A program made the position numbers and the translations under genes. A stretch of 64,000 nucleotides of DNA from Streptomyces malaysiensis subsp. samsunensis (lineage in GTDB: Bacteria; Actinomycetota; Actinomycetes; Streptomycetales; Streptomycetaceae): the NCBI RefSeq assembly GCF_024519315.1, contig NZ_JANIIC010000017.1, positions 62,001 through 126,000 of the forward strand, in the 5' to 3' direction. Shown here piece after piece: positions 48,402 through 56,719 of this stretch (the first letter of the stretch is position 1; each line of letters opens with the position of its first letter). The notes beneath the pieces are model-generated. The model saw nothing but the letters and a program-made list of their open reading frames with translations, was not told the DNA's origin and did not search any database.

Positions 48402-49676
48402 TCAGACGGCGACCAGAGCACCATCCGCGCCGTCGTCATCGTCCGGGCCATCGCCGTCACGCAGGGCATCGCCGACGCGGTCGAAGGCGGAGCGCTGCGA
48501 GTCCAGCCGGACGAAGGTGTAGATGTCCATCGTCACGCGGATCGAGCTGTGCCCGAGGACTTCCATGATCATTCGGGCATCGGCTCCCTGCTCGTGGAGC
48601 AGCGACGCGCAGGTGTGCCGGAGGTCATGGAAGCGGACGCGTCGGACGCCTGCCTTGTCGCACAGGAGGGTGAAGGCGCGATTGAGGTTGCGCGGCTCGA
48701 TCGGAGTCCCTTTCTTCGTGGTGAACACAAGATCACTGCCACCGCCCTTCCACTTCTCTCCCGCCGCCATCCGATCCCCGCGCTGCTGGGCACGGCGAGA
48801 TCGGAGCGCCGTCACGCACTCGGCGGGCAACGCCACCCGCCGGGCGGACCTCTGAGTTTTCGGGGCCGAGATCAGCAGCTCCCCATTCACGCGCTGGAGC
48901 GTCTGGCGGATCGTGACTGAGCCGCCCACAAGATCTACGTCCTTCCAGCGGAGGCCGAGGACTTCCCCGCGCCGAAGGCCGATCCGTACGGCCAGCTCGT
49001 ACACCGCCCAGAGCCGGTTACCCCGTGCCGCCGCCAGGAGCTGACGCCCTTCCTTCACGGTCAGCGGCTCTATCTCGCGCTTGGTGCCCATGCCCAGCTC
49101 CACGTTCTTGGCCACGTTGCGCGGCAACTCGTCCTCCCGCACGGCGTGCTCCAGCGCGGCCCGGAGCAGCACCAGGAGAAACCGCACGGTTCGGTCGGAC
49201 GGGTACGACTTGCAGCACTTGCCCAGCGCGCAGCAGCGGCGTTTCCGCTCTGGGCGCGCCTTGTCCTTCCCCTGAGCGCAGCACTGGCATGTACGGGCCG
49301 TGGCGGCGAGGAAGGCCCGGATGTCCCGCGCGGTGAGCCGCGTCAGCCTCTTCTTCCCGAGGCCCGGAGCCAGGTAGTTCCGCACGAGGGAGTCATAAGC
49401 GGCGTACGTGGCCGGACGGACCTTGATGCGTGCGACGTTGGCCAGCCAGTACGTCAGGAAGTCGCCCAGGCTCTGTTTGCTCGTGGCGACGGGGAGCCCG
49501 TTGTTGGAGTCGGCTTTGAGCCTGGTCAGCTTGTCGTGGGCGTCATCCCAGGTCTTCCCGTAGACACTGCGCCGCTTGTGCGTGCCGTCGGCCGTCAGGA
49601 CGTACGCGATGCCCTCCCAGCGCCCGTCCTTGCGCTGGTAGATGCTTCCCCCGCCGTTCGCGTTCTTCTTGCCCAT
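48402..49676 (-). CDS. int: AICE-2 tyrosine recombinase (integrase) with Cys-rich insertion
   Basis: 424 residues. An AP2-like arm-binding N-terminus (GGGSIYQRKDGRWEGIAYVL), a core-binding domain, and the catalytic domain with Arg in GLRRGEVLGL, HDLRHTCASLLHEQG, LGHSS and Tyr in MDIYTFV. Between them (about 128-160) sits a Cys-rich loop with CQCCAQGKD and RCCALGKCCKS, eight Cys in all, that could bind zinc. The start overlaps the xis stop (TGATG), so both are co-expressed. Confidence 0.94.
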   Translation of the reverse strand: MGKKNANGGGSIYQRKDGRWEGIAYVLTADGTHKRRSVYGKTWDDAHDKLTRLKADSNNGLPVATSKQSLGDFLTYWLANVARIKVRPATYAAYDSLVRNYLAPGLGKKRLTRLTARDIRAFLAATARTCQCCAQGKDKARPERKRRCCALGKCCKSYPSDRTVRFLLVLLRAALEHAVREDELPRNVAKNVELGMGTKREIEPLTVKEGRQLLAAARGNRLWAVYELAVRIGLRRGEVLGLRWKDVDLVGGSVTIRQTLQRVNGELLISAPKTQRSARRVALPAECVTALRSRRAQQRGDRMAAGEKWKGGGSDLVFTTKKGTPIEPRNLNRAFTLLCDKAGVRRVRFHDLRHTCASLLHEQGADARMIMEVLGHSSIRVTMDIYTFVRLDSQRSAFDRVGDALRDGDGPDDDDGADGALVAV

Positions 49677-49858
49677 CAGGCGGCCTCTCCTTCGGTCTGG
49701 CGGTGGATGTAGTCGTGCAGTGCGGATTCGGTGATGCGTCGGCAGCGGCCGATGGTCAGGGAGGCCAGCTCCCGTGAGCGGATGAGGTTGTAGACCGTCC
49801 AGCGGCTCACCTGGAGCCGGGCCGCGACCTGGTCCACGTTGAGCAGGCCCGTGCTCAC
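49676..49858 (-). CDS. xis: AICE-2 excisionase (HTH_17-like)
   Basis: 60 residues, nearly all a MerR-type winged helix: LLNVDQVAARLQVSRWTVYN, then SLTIGRCRRITESALHDYIH. A GTG start overlaps the rep stop (GTGA), and its stop overlaps int. Directs the integrase to excise. Typical length for AICE Xis proteins. Confidence 0.9.
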   Translation of the reverse strand: MSTGLLNVDQVAARLQVSRWTVYNLIRSRELASLTIGRCRRITESALHDYIHRQTEGEAA

Positions 49859-51318
49859 AGCCAGGGGTCTCCTTCTGTCTTGCGGCGGTCGGTGTGGTCG
49901 CGTGCTTGGGCGATGTCGTGGCGGACCTGGGCGGCGAGGAGTTCTTCGCCGGGGCTGTAGCCGGAGGCCAGGTATTGCCAGTGGGAGACGACGAGGGTGG
50001 TTTCCTCGTCCAGCTCGAGCTGGCCGTCTGCGGTGCGTGCTTGTTCGGTGCGCCAGGTGCGGCGGGTGTCGCGGAGTGCGCTGAGGGTGGTGGAGTAGCG
50101 GCGGGATTTGCTGGAGAAGTGGCCTCGGAAGCCGAGCATGTGGGCCCACTTCCAGAGCTTGAGTTCGGCGAATTCGGGGAGGTGGCCGAGGTTCCAGGCG
50201 GTGCGGATCATCTGGCGGACGTGGCTGTGCACGGGCAGGTCCGCGATGGGTTCGGACTGGCCGGTGCCCTCACACTCGTCGCACAGGTCCCGGAAGCCGT
50301 CGGGGCCGCGCTGGTAGCCGCGTCCGGCGCAGTGGGCGCAGCGCAGGGAGCGGTCTACCGTGCCGGAGTCCTCGGCGCTCTTGGTGGCGTACTTCGCGAC
50401 GTAGGCGGCGACCTTCTGATCGGTCAGTTCACCGTCGCCCAGGGCGGCGATCTCGCGGATGTCGAGCTGATCGCCCCACCGGAGTTCGCGTTCGCCGATG
50501 GCGTCGGAGGTGACCGTGAGCACGGCGCGTTCGACCGCCTTGGTGACCGCGTGGGTGAGGGCGTCGGCGGTGGCCCATCGAGGCGGGGGCTGGTTGCTGC
50601 CTTCGGGGCCGTCGAGGCGGATTACGGCGTGGAAGTGGACCAGGCCGCGCCGCTGGTACTCGGCGACCTTCGCGAAGGAGACCCGTAGCGCCGCGTTCAG
50701 CGCCTTCTGGGTCATGCCGAGGTGGGCGGCCAGCTCTCGGCGGAGGTAGGTGGTGAAGCGCGCCCACAGGGCTCCGGCGTGGGCGTTCCAGAGCACGGCG
50801 CCGGTGTAGTCGTAGGTGGCCGGGGACAGCGGGGTGCCCAACGCGGGGTCGTCGGCGGGGTGGCGGATGCCGCAGCGGCAGGCCAGGCTCTCGCCCGCCT
50901 CGGTGGTGCGGCGGTTGTGGACCGGCCCGAACGAGGGTGCGGTCAGGGTGACGAACACGCGCGGGTGTGTGCGCACGGTTTCCGGCACGTTCTTGCCGCC
51001 GGAGAGTCCGGCCCGGATGAGGTGGTAGGTGTCGGCTGCGTAGAGGCGGGAGCAGGAGGGGCAGCGGGAGGAGCGGCGGTTGCCGCAGGCGGTCAGCAGC
51101 CGCCCGGTGGGTTCGTCAGCGGTCGTGTACGAGCGGACGACGGCGTTCGTCGCTGTGTCGCGGGTTTCGGTGGAGCCGACGAGTTGCACGGGGCGGGTGC
51201 AGCCGCGGATTTGGCTGATCTGGTCTTGGACGCGGTCGAAGTCGGGGTGGTGGGCGAGGTGGATGAGGTCCCGCAGGGCCAGGCTCGCCACGTGGCGCAG
51301 GTCCAGGGGGGCTTTCAC
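49855..51318 (-). CDS. repSA: RepSA-like rolling-circle replication initiator
   Basis: 487 residues from a GTG. The N-terminal part has a zinc-finger-like CGNRRSSRCPSCSRLY. The HUH endonuclease metal site is in RGLVHFHAVIRLDG, and the catalytic Tyr is probably in KVAAYVAKYATKS. A further Cys pair region (CAHCAGRG, CDECEGTG) follows, DnaJ-like. It nicks the double-strand origin, which is normally close to or within rep. Same family as the pSAM2 initiator. Confidence 0.92.
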   Translation of the reverse strand: MKAPLDLRHVASLALRDLIHLAHHPDFDRVQDQISQIRGCTRPVQLVGSTETRDTATNAVVRSYTTADEPTGRLLTACGNRRSSRCPSCSRLYAADTYHLIRAGLSGGKNVPETVRTHPRVFVTLTAPSFGPVHNRRTTEAGESLACRCGIRHPADDPALGTPLSPATYDYTGAVLWNAHAGALWARFTTYLRRELAAHLGMTQKALNAALRVSFAKVAEYQRRGLVHFHAVIRLDGPEGSNQPPPRWATADALTHAVTKAVERAVLTVTSDAIGERELRWGDQLDIREIAALGDGELTDQKVAAYVAKYATKSAEDSGTVDRSLRCAHCAGRGYQRGPDGFRDLCDECEGTGQSEPIADLPVHSHVRQMIRTAWNLGHLPEFAELKLWKWAHMLGFRGHFSSKSRRYSTTLSALRDTRRTWRTEQARTADGQLELDEETTLVVSHWQYLASGYSPGEELLAAQVRHDIAQARDHTDRRKTEGDPWL

Positions 51319-51454
51319 GGGTGACGCATCCTTTCGAGGGAGAGGGGCCCCGGGCAGCACCGGGTCAGGGGTGCGGGTGCTGCTCGGGGCATGACGAATC
51401 CGGGCCCGGTCAGGGGCGGGGGTTTCTGGATTGCCGGGACGGCCGGCACGGGGG
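51319..51454. other. Short region between rep and spdB
   Basis: Contains two GGTCAGGGG words (51363, 51408) and a GCAGCACC/GGTGCTGC dyad; a possible origin or transfer element, not supported further. Confidence 0.4.
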
Positions 51455-52167
51455 TCAGAGCTGGGCGTGCGCGGCGGTGGCCAGCGGCAGTGCGACGCCG
51501 AGGCGGGCCCGGAGCTGGGCCGGGGTGATGGGCTCGCCGTGCTCGGCCCGGTAGGTGTCGGCGATGGTGCGCGCCGCGTTCAGCAGCGGCACGGGCACCG
51601 TGACCGCCGGGGACGTCTCGGCTTCGGCGCGGCCGGGGATGAGACCGGTTCCGGTACTGGGGCAGGCTCGGGCGCGGGGGCCGGGGCCTTCTCGATCGGA
51701 GTGTCTGGGGTGGCCGGAGCGTCAGGCACGGACTCGATCGGGCCTGGTGCCTCAGTAGCGGTGTGAGCGACGGTGTGAAAGTGGCGCAGGAGTTGCGGGC
51801 CGACGGCTCCCCAGCCCAGGAGGAGGAGCGGGGCGACCGCGTCCACGGCCGCGCGGCCGTAGTGTCCGGCGACGATGGGTTCGGCGACGTTGAGGGCCAG
51901 GGTCAGCAGCCCGGACACGTGCATCAGCCGAGTCGCGCCCTTGATCTGCTCGGCGGGGACGCCGCGCAGCGACAGGTAGCGCAGGGCGACCAGGAGGCCG
52001 ACGACGGACAGGTCCACCATCGGAGCGATCAGCGGCGCGATCGGGTCGGGGACGCCGAGGCGCAGCGCGAGGGCCCAGACGTTGCCGAAGGAGAAGACGA
52101 AGGCCAGGGCCGCGATGATGCCCATGACCACGGTCACGGTGCGCTGAGTGATCCGATCCTCAATCAC
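51455..52167 (-). pseudogene. DUF2637 / SpdB-type membrane protein with a frameshift near its C-terminus
   Basis: The frame opens at a GTG with a perfect AGGAGGTGA seven bases upstream and gives four membrane helices (VMGIIAALAFVFSFGNVWAL, APMVDLSVVGLLVALRYLSL, GLLTLALNVAEP, AVDAVAPLLLLGWGAVG). A Pro-rich linker then ends in the odd tail RRPRRSRCPCRC at 51580. In another frame the sequence continues as VPLLNAARTIADTYRAEHGE to a stop at 51455, the expected conserved C-terminus. One base gained or lost near 51600-51620 restores it. SpdB proteins work in mycelial spreading. Confidence 0.82.
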
Positions 52168-52219
52168 GACGGATTCACCTCCTTCCGAATGTGGCGATGA
52201 GCGGGGGCGGGATTGCGGG

Positions 52220-53611
52220 TCAGGCGGCTTCCCGCTTGGTGAACGGGTCGTCCACCCGCATCGCGGAGGCCGCCAGTTCTTCCAGCAGTTCGGCGGGGTC
52301 GCGGGTCAGGTGCGCGGTGTCGGTGGCGATGCGGGCAGCGTCCACGTCGGCGACGTAGGGGGTGCGGATGCGGGCGAAGCCGGGGCGCCCCTGATGCGCC
52401 ATGGCCGCCACGCCGACGTAGGCGGGGTCCTGGAGTGCGGTTGGGCTGGCGTCCGGCCAGTTGCGGATGTCCTCCCCCAGCGCGACCACGGCCGCCTCGG
52501 CGGTCTTCTGGGCGAAGGACAGGCCCACCGGGCACACGTCCCGGATGAAGGTGGGGATGGCATCCCCGGTCGCCTTCTGCGTCGCGATGATCACCAGGAT
52601 GCCGACGTTGCGGCCCTTCTTCACCAGGTCCTCCACCAGCCGCGCGTTCTCAGCAGCCAGCGCGGCAAGCCTCTTCGTCCGCGTGTCCGACCCCTTGTAG
52701 TCACGGAAGTAGGTGTGCGCCTCATCCACGATGAGCACGGTCAACGGCCAGGCGGCCGAGGGCCCGACATGCCACACGTTCTTCACACCCAGCAAGGCTC
52801 GGATGGACGCCGACCGGTCCCGCCGCAGCTTGACCAGGCGCGTGAACAGCGCGTTCGCCTCTTCCAGGTCGTCACCGACGAACGCGAAGATGCGGTCCGT
52901 CAGATCGGCGTAGTCGCCCTCATGAGATGAGGTCACCTTGCCGTCCGCCACCGCGTACTGCACCGCATCGGACGGCGCCGTATCGCACATGAACCTGTTG
53001 ACCAGAGACGTCTTACCGAACCCGGGCAGCCCCGCCACCGTCACGCCCGGCACATTGGCCAGGCTCACGCTCACCGGCTGCGCGTACTCGTCCACGCCCA
53101 GATCCCACACTGCCAACTCCTCCGGCACGGCCCCGGTCGGGGTGTGCTCGGTGGGGACGATCAGCGGATCAACCCGCACACCACGGATCACCAACTGGCC
53201 CGGCATGTCCGGCAGGACCGAAACCCGCGTGCACCGCCAGGCATCGGCCAGATACGGCGCCGCCCGCTGGAACTCCGCCAAGCCCACCTTGGGCAAGCAC
53301 ACGGCGTGTACCAGGACCCCGTACCGGTCGGCCGTGACCCGGATCTTCGGGATGAGGACGCGGGGCTTGGGGACCTTTCCGTCCGGTGCCACGATCACGG
53401 CCGGAGGGGTCTTGTCGGTCACCGACAGCCCGACCATCGGAGCCAGCCGCCGCCACCGCCGCCGTACATCGATGGCCTGCCGCATGCTCGCCCGTGTCAT
53501 CTTGTCGGCACGCATGTAGCGCACCAGCCACCACAGGGCCCATATGCCGGTCAGGGCCAGGGCCGCCCCGGCAACCGCCGGGGCCAACCCAAAGATTTCT
53601 CCCACTGTCAC
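52220..53611 (-). CDS. traB: Compact TraB/FtsK-type DNA translocase of AICE-2
   Basis: 463 residues. One N-terminal membrane helix (AVAGAALALTGIWALWWLV), a short beta-rich domain, then the motor with Walker A GLPGFGKT (about 194-201) and Walker B LTVLIVDEAH (about 294-303). ATQKATGDAIPTFIRDVC resembles FtsK family motif. No C-terminal winged helix is evident, unlike the AICE-1 protein, so DNA recognition may differ. GTGA overlap with the upstream gene. Confidence 0.92.
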   Translation of the reverse strand: MTVGEIFGLAPAVAGAALALTGIWALWWLVRYMRADKMTRASMRQAIDVRRRWRRLAPMVGLSVTDKTPPAVIVAPDGKVPKPRVLIPKIRVTADRYGVLVHAVCLPKVGLAEFQRAAPYLADAWRCTRVSVLPDMPGQLVIRGVRVDPLIVPTEHTPTGAVPEELAVWDLGVDEYAQPVSVSLANVPGVTVAGLPGFGKTSLVNRFMCDTAPSDAVQYAVADGKVTSSHEGDYADLTDRIFAFVGDDLEEANALFTRLVKLRRDRSASIRALLGVKNVWHVGPSAAWPLTVLIVDEAHTYFRDYKGSDTRTKRLAALAAENARLVEDLVKKGRNVGILVIIATQKATGDAIPTFIRDVCPVGLSFAQKTAEAAVVALGEDIRNWPDASPTALQDPAYVGVAAMAHQGRPGFARIRTPYVADVDAARIATDTAHLTRDPAELLEELAASAMRVDDPFTKREAA

Positions 53612-53814
53612 AGCACGTCCTTGTTCGTGTAGAGGAATCGGTAGAGGGATATCCGCAGTTCCAGCAGGTCACGGCCGGATGCGAGCCGGGGGTAGCCGTG
53701 CGACTCGATCACCTTGGCCACGTCGAAGAGCAGGCCGTTGGTGAACCGCGAGTCGTCATCCCCGCTCTCCGGCTCCACCGGGTACACCGGCTCAGGTCCG
53801 GTCGGGGCCGTCAC
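53608..53814 (-). CDS. Small hypothetical protein of the AICE-2 transfer operon
   Basis: 68 residues (RFTNGLLFDVAKVIESHGYP, DLLELRISLYRFLYTNKDVL), helical. GTG start overlaps the upstream stop; its own stop overlaps traB. Conserved position in such elements; function unknown. Confidence 0.72.
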   Translation of the reverse strand: MTAPTGPEPVYPVEPESGDDDSRFTNGLLFDVAKVIESHGYPRLASGRDLLELRISLYRFLYTNKDVL

Positions 53815-54149
53815 TTGACCAGCTCCAGCGCCGCCGCCCGGTAGGCCACACCATCGGAGAGCTGGCCGTTGAAGATGCGCGCCCACGGAGTGGCGAACAG
53901 GTCCGTGACCCGCACCGGCATGCCCGGCTGGAGCCCTTCCGGCAGACCGCTCTCGGGAACGGTGATCTTCATCTGCTCGGCCCGGCCCTCTTCCATGAGG
54001 AAGACCGTCAGGGTGTGCAGGGTCTCCCCGGTGTCCCGGTCGGTGGCGAGCACTCCCGTCTCCGGGTCCTTGATCTTCGGCATCGGCGCCGTGCCAGCGA
54101 TGAACTGAGTCGAGGGCAGCAGCCCCACGCGGATACGCGTCATAGCCAT
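53811..54149 (-). CDS. SCO3933 family regulatory protein
   Basis: 112 residues: MTRIRVGLLPSTQFIAGTAP, then TGEPETG-like VLATDRDTGETLHTLTVFLM and PVRVTDLFATPWARIFNGQL. A small beta-rich protein family found between GntR and traB in streptomycete elements. Start at the first ATG with GGGAGC 9 nt upstream; a second ATG lies two codons later. First gene of the leftward operon, divergent from GntR. Confidence 0.82.
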   Translation of the reverse strand: MAMTRIRVGLLPSTQFIAGTAPMPKIKDPETGVLATDRDTGETLHTLTVFLMEEGRAEQMKITVPESGLPEGLQPGMPVRVTDLFATPWARIFNGQLSDGVAYRAAALELVK

Positions 54150-54201
54150 GCTTCTTGCTCCCTTTCGTTGCCGACCGCTTGTGCGGCCGGGTCACCAACT
54201 A

Positions 54202-54279
54202 TGACCTAGCCAGGCTAGCTAGGTCAAGGGAGCTAGCCATGAGAATTCAAAGGTCTGGGTGTGTTAGGTGGGCTAACAC
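54202..54279. promoter_or_regulatory. Two dyads in the SCO3933/GntR divergent promoter
   Basis: GACCTAGC-n7-GCTAGGTC (54202-54224) and GTGTTAG-n5-CTAACAC (54261-54279). The second lies between probable -35 and -10 (TACCCT at 54283) elements of the GntR promoter. Likely GntR operators controlling both directions. Confidence 0.68.
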
Positions 54280-54294
54280 GGCTACCCTGGGGCT

Positions 54295-54735
54295 ATGACG
54301 CCGCCGATGCACGACGCCCGCCCGCCATACCAGCAGGCAGCCGAGGCCATCCGGAGCGAGATCAAGGCGGGCAAGCTCAAGCCGGGGGAACAGCTCCCCT
54401 CCCATCGGGAGCTGCAAGAGCGGTTCGGAATCGCCAACATGACCGCCCGCAGCGCACTGCGCGTGCTCCGCGAAGAGGGCTTGATCTACACCGTGCAGGG
54501 GCGCGGCAGCTACGTAGCCGACGTGATCGGACCCGGCGGCGAACTGGTCGAGGCCAAGCGCTACACACCGCCCCAGACCGCAGCCGGAACGGGCGAGGCC
54601 CCGGCGAGTACAGAACCCACCGGGACCCTCACCGAGGCACTACTAGAGGTCCGGGACCAGCTGCGCACCTTGAACGCGGAGGTCCAGACCCTCAAGCGGG
54701 AAGTCGCCGAATTGAAGGCGAGCCAGCACCCGTAG
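54295..54735 (+). CDS. GntR-family regulator of AICE-2
   Basis: 146 residues. Winged helix at about 12-80 (PPYQQAAEAIRSEIKAGKLK, LQERFGIANMTARSALRVL, YTVQGRGSYVADV), then a linker and a C-terminal coiled coil (LEVRDQLRTLNAEVQTLKRE) in place of an effector domain. TACCCT lies 6 bp before the ATG, so the mRNA is probably leaderless. Likely represses the divergent transfer operon. Confidence 0.9.
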   Translation: MTPPMHDARPPYQQAAEAIRSEIKAGKLKPGEQLPSHRELQERFGIANMTARSALRVLREEGLIYTVQGRGSYVADVIGPGGELVEAKRYTPPQTAAGTGEAPASTEPTGTLTEALLEVRDQLRTLNAEVQTLKREVAELKASQHP

Positions 54736-54895
54736 CCCGCTCTTCCTGGAGCTCCGTCACCTCGGTGCGAATCTCCTCCAGCTCACCGCGCAGGCGCTCA
54801 GTCATGGCCGCGATCTCGGCCAGCAAGGCCCGTTCCCGCTCGGTCAGCACCAGTTCCCCCTTATCGTCTGCGCGTTGGTCGCGCGCACCCCGCAT
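54692..54895 (-). CDS. Small coiled-coil protein overlapping the GntR gene end
   Basis: 67 residues, mainly one charged helix (LTERERALLAEIAAMTERLR, EELEEIRTEVTELQEE). The ATG at MRGARDQ has GGAGG 6 nt upstream. Its last 44 bp overlap the 3' end of the convergent GntR gene. The helix resembles the GntR coiled coil in style, so pairing between the two is conceivable. Confidence 0.55.
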   Translation of the reverse strand: MRGARDQRADDKGELVLTERERALLAEIAAMTERLRGELEEIRTEVTELQEERATGAGSPSIRRLPA

Positions 54896-54940
54896 TGCCA
54901 TCCTCCGGCGATCTTCTGGTGTGAGCTGTTCAGAGTTTCC

Positions 54941-55162
54941 TTACTGGATCAAGGCGGCCCGCTTGCGCGGGCCGCGCGCGCTGGCGGCCCGTGGCCGCCG
55001 CCCGCTCCTGTCTGCCGCCCCGCTCAGCGGCGCCCCCGAGCCACTCAGCGCGCCACCCCACACCAGCAGCCCACCAACCGCAGTCAGCAGCCGGAACAGC
55101 TCCCCCGGAGCGCCTGCCGACCGCAGCGGGACGCGCCGACGCAGCAGCACGGCCAGGACCAA
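54941..55162 (-). CDS. Candidate small membrane protein (weak)
   Basis: 73 residues if started at TTG: a hydrophobic N-terminus (LAVLLRRRVPLRSAG), one membrane segment (GELFRLLTAVGGLLVWGGAL) and a basic tail. Codon third positions are GC-rich, but there is no ATG/GTG start or ribosome site after the upstream stop. May be a remnant. Confidence 0.33.
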   Translation of the reverse strand: MVLAVLLRRRVPLRSAGAPGELFRLLTAVGGLLVWGGALSGSGAPLSGAADRSGRRPRAASARGPRKRAALIQ

Positions 55163-55935
55163 GAGCCCGGCCTGCCCGCCGTCGAGGGGCGGCTACGCGG
55201 AGCGGTTTACATGGCCGGCCGTCCGCCGACTGCGGCCATCGTCGTTGTGCGCGTAGCAACGGCCAGCGGGGAGGGGAGGGGTGCCCGGCCGGGGGCATGT
55301 TGGTCGTCGGACCCGGTTCGATGTGGCCGGCCGCCGTACTGTCGCCGTCACGGATGCGGGCGCGTGAGCAGACCGAACCGTCCGGTCCTGGAGGGCGGGG
55401 AGCGGCTGCTGCCGCGCGGTGGCTCAGGCCGTCATGGTCGCTCCGCGTCGGTTTCCGTATCGTGGTGGCCGACCAGCGTGTCGTAAACACTCTGACGGCC
55501 GTCGCCACCGAGCCCGTCACCTCGCGTCTGCCTCGCACTCGTCCCATCCCTTTCCTGCGTCTGAACTCGTTTGAGAACGGGCGGAGTCGAAGCGAGCACG
55601 ACAACCGCCCCGGTACCATCGGCACCGGGGTCCTGATCTTGGACTCTCCGCCGGACCACCCCGCGCCTGCCAGGGTTGGGGGGTGGTCCGGTTTCGCGTT
55701 TGTGGTTGTTGTGCTGGGCGGTCCGGCTCCCCTTCGCGGGTTGATTGGTTGGGCGCGAGTGTGGGAGCCGGACCGCTGACGGCGGACGGTGCGGTGTCCG
55801 CCGTCCTCTCCCGAGGCGCAGTGTGTGACGTCGGTGAGGCGGGGGAGGTGCTTGCCTCACGGACACTGCGCCGGGGGAGTGGGAGGGCGAGGGCTACCGG
55901 GTCCATCCCGGGGAACGGCAGCCCCCGCCCCGCCT
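55163..55935. other. 773-bp region without a clear gene in AICE-2
   Basis: Reading frames are low-complexity and lack ribosome sites. A GTG frame starting near 55960 (minus strand) reads ARRIAALEAGRGLPFPGMDP and then loses coding character; it may be the decayed start of an old gene. Confidence 0.5.
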
Positions 55936-56136
55936 CTAGGGCAGCAATCCGCCGCGCCACCAGGGGAGCTTTTGTCGGCCCGAGCGCAGCGGTACGTCTC
56001 TGCGGTGAAGCAGGTCGTAGAGCATCGTGTTCGCTATGCCGAACCGCTGCTGAATCTCTGTGACCCGCATGCCGTCCCGGTAGGCGGCGATGATCTCTGA
56101 CTCATGTTCCGTCCATTTCGGCGTCCGCCTCGCCAT
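55936..56136 (-). CDS. Small HTH DNA-binding protein
   Basis: 66 residues: KWTEHESEIIAAYRDGMRVT, EIQQRFGIANTMLYDLLHRR. A Hin/homeodomain-like HTH with a basic tail. Its ATG lies within the end of the upstream ATPase gene (35-bp overlap). Could be a regulator or a small recombination factor of the element; no recognised family. Confidence 0.68.
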   Translation of the reverse strand: MARRTPKWTEHESEIIAAYRDGMRVTEIQQRFGIANTMLYDLLHRRDVPLRSGRQKLPWWRGGLLP

Positions 56137-56584
56137 GCCGCATCCCGCCCTTCATCGCTTGACCTGCACCCGAGCCAGGAGCCGTCAGCACAGCCCATAC
56201 CGACTTTCCGACCACCGGGCACGGAGTGACGCCCCACCGGTCCGCGAGCGCTTCGACCAGGACCAGCCCCCGGCCGTGTGCCACTTCACAGCTCGGATTC
56301 CTCAGCTCGGGCCGCTCGTCGGACGCGTCGTGAACCTCGATCTGCACCTCGTCGCCCTGGTACAGATAACGCGTCTCGATCTTGTGTCCCGGAACCCGCG
56401 CATGCCGCACGGCGTTCGTTATCAGTTCAGACAGCACCAACAGCGCGACCTCTTCGACCGCGACCAGCCCCCAACCGGCCAGAGCCTTACGCAAGTCGGC
56501 TCGGGCCAGGGCGACGCAACGGGGGTGGCGGGTCCAACGCCTCACCACCACACGTCCATCAGGGCCTGTCAGCTCTGGCTTCAT
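56102..56584 (-). CDS. RsbW-like ATP-binding protein carried by AICE-2
   Basis: 160 residues. GHKL ATPase: N-box LSELITNAVRHARVPG, G1 region VHDASDERPELR (atypical), G2 HGRGLVLVEALADRWGV. Divergent from the XRE-TPR gene, with two GGGGTACCCC palindromes in the shared promoter. Chromosomal ATPases of this type are often next to XRE regulators in streptomycetes, so this pair probably forms one regulatory unit. The ATG two codons inside a GTG-started frame is preferred. Confidence 0.85.
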   Translation of the reverse strand: MKPELTGPDGRVVVRRWTRHPRCVALARADLRKALAGWGLVAVEEVALLVLSELITNAVRHARVPGHKIETRYLYQGDEVQIEVHDASDERPELRNPSCEVAHGRGLVLVEALADRWGVTPCPVVGKSVWAVLTAPGSGAGQAMKGGMRHGEADAEMDGT

Positions 56585-56628
56585 GGCCACAAGAGTGCAG
56601 GTGAGACGCCGTCACCGGGACAGCCAAC

Positions 56629-56660
56629 GGGGTACCCCAGGTGGCGAAATGGGGTACCCC
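56629..56660. promoter_or_regulatory. Twin GGGGTACCCC operators
   Basis: Two identical 10-bp palindromes at 56629-56638 and 56651-56660, centre-to-centre 22 bp (two helical turns), between divergent ATPase and XRE-TPR genes. Strong candidate for cooperative binding by the XRE protein. Confidence 0.78.
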
Positions 56661-56719
56661 GATCCATGGCGAGATCTACGCTGGACGTCACGCACTTCCC
56701 TACACCTCGTGAGCGGCCC

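Noticed and set aside
55163..55935. Several 60-230 residue frames in AICE-2
   Set aside because: Low-complexity, mutually overlapping on both strands, no start signals or domains.
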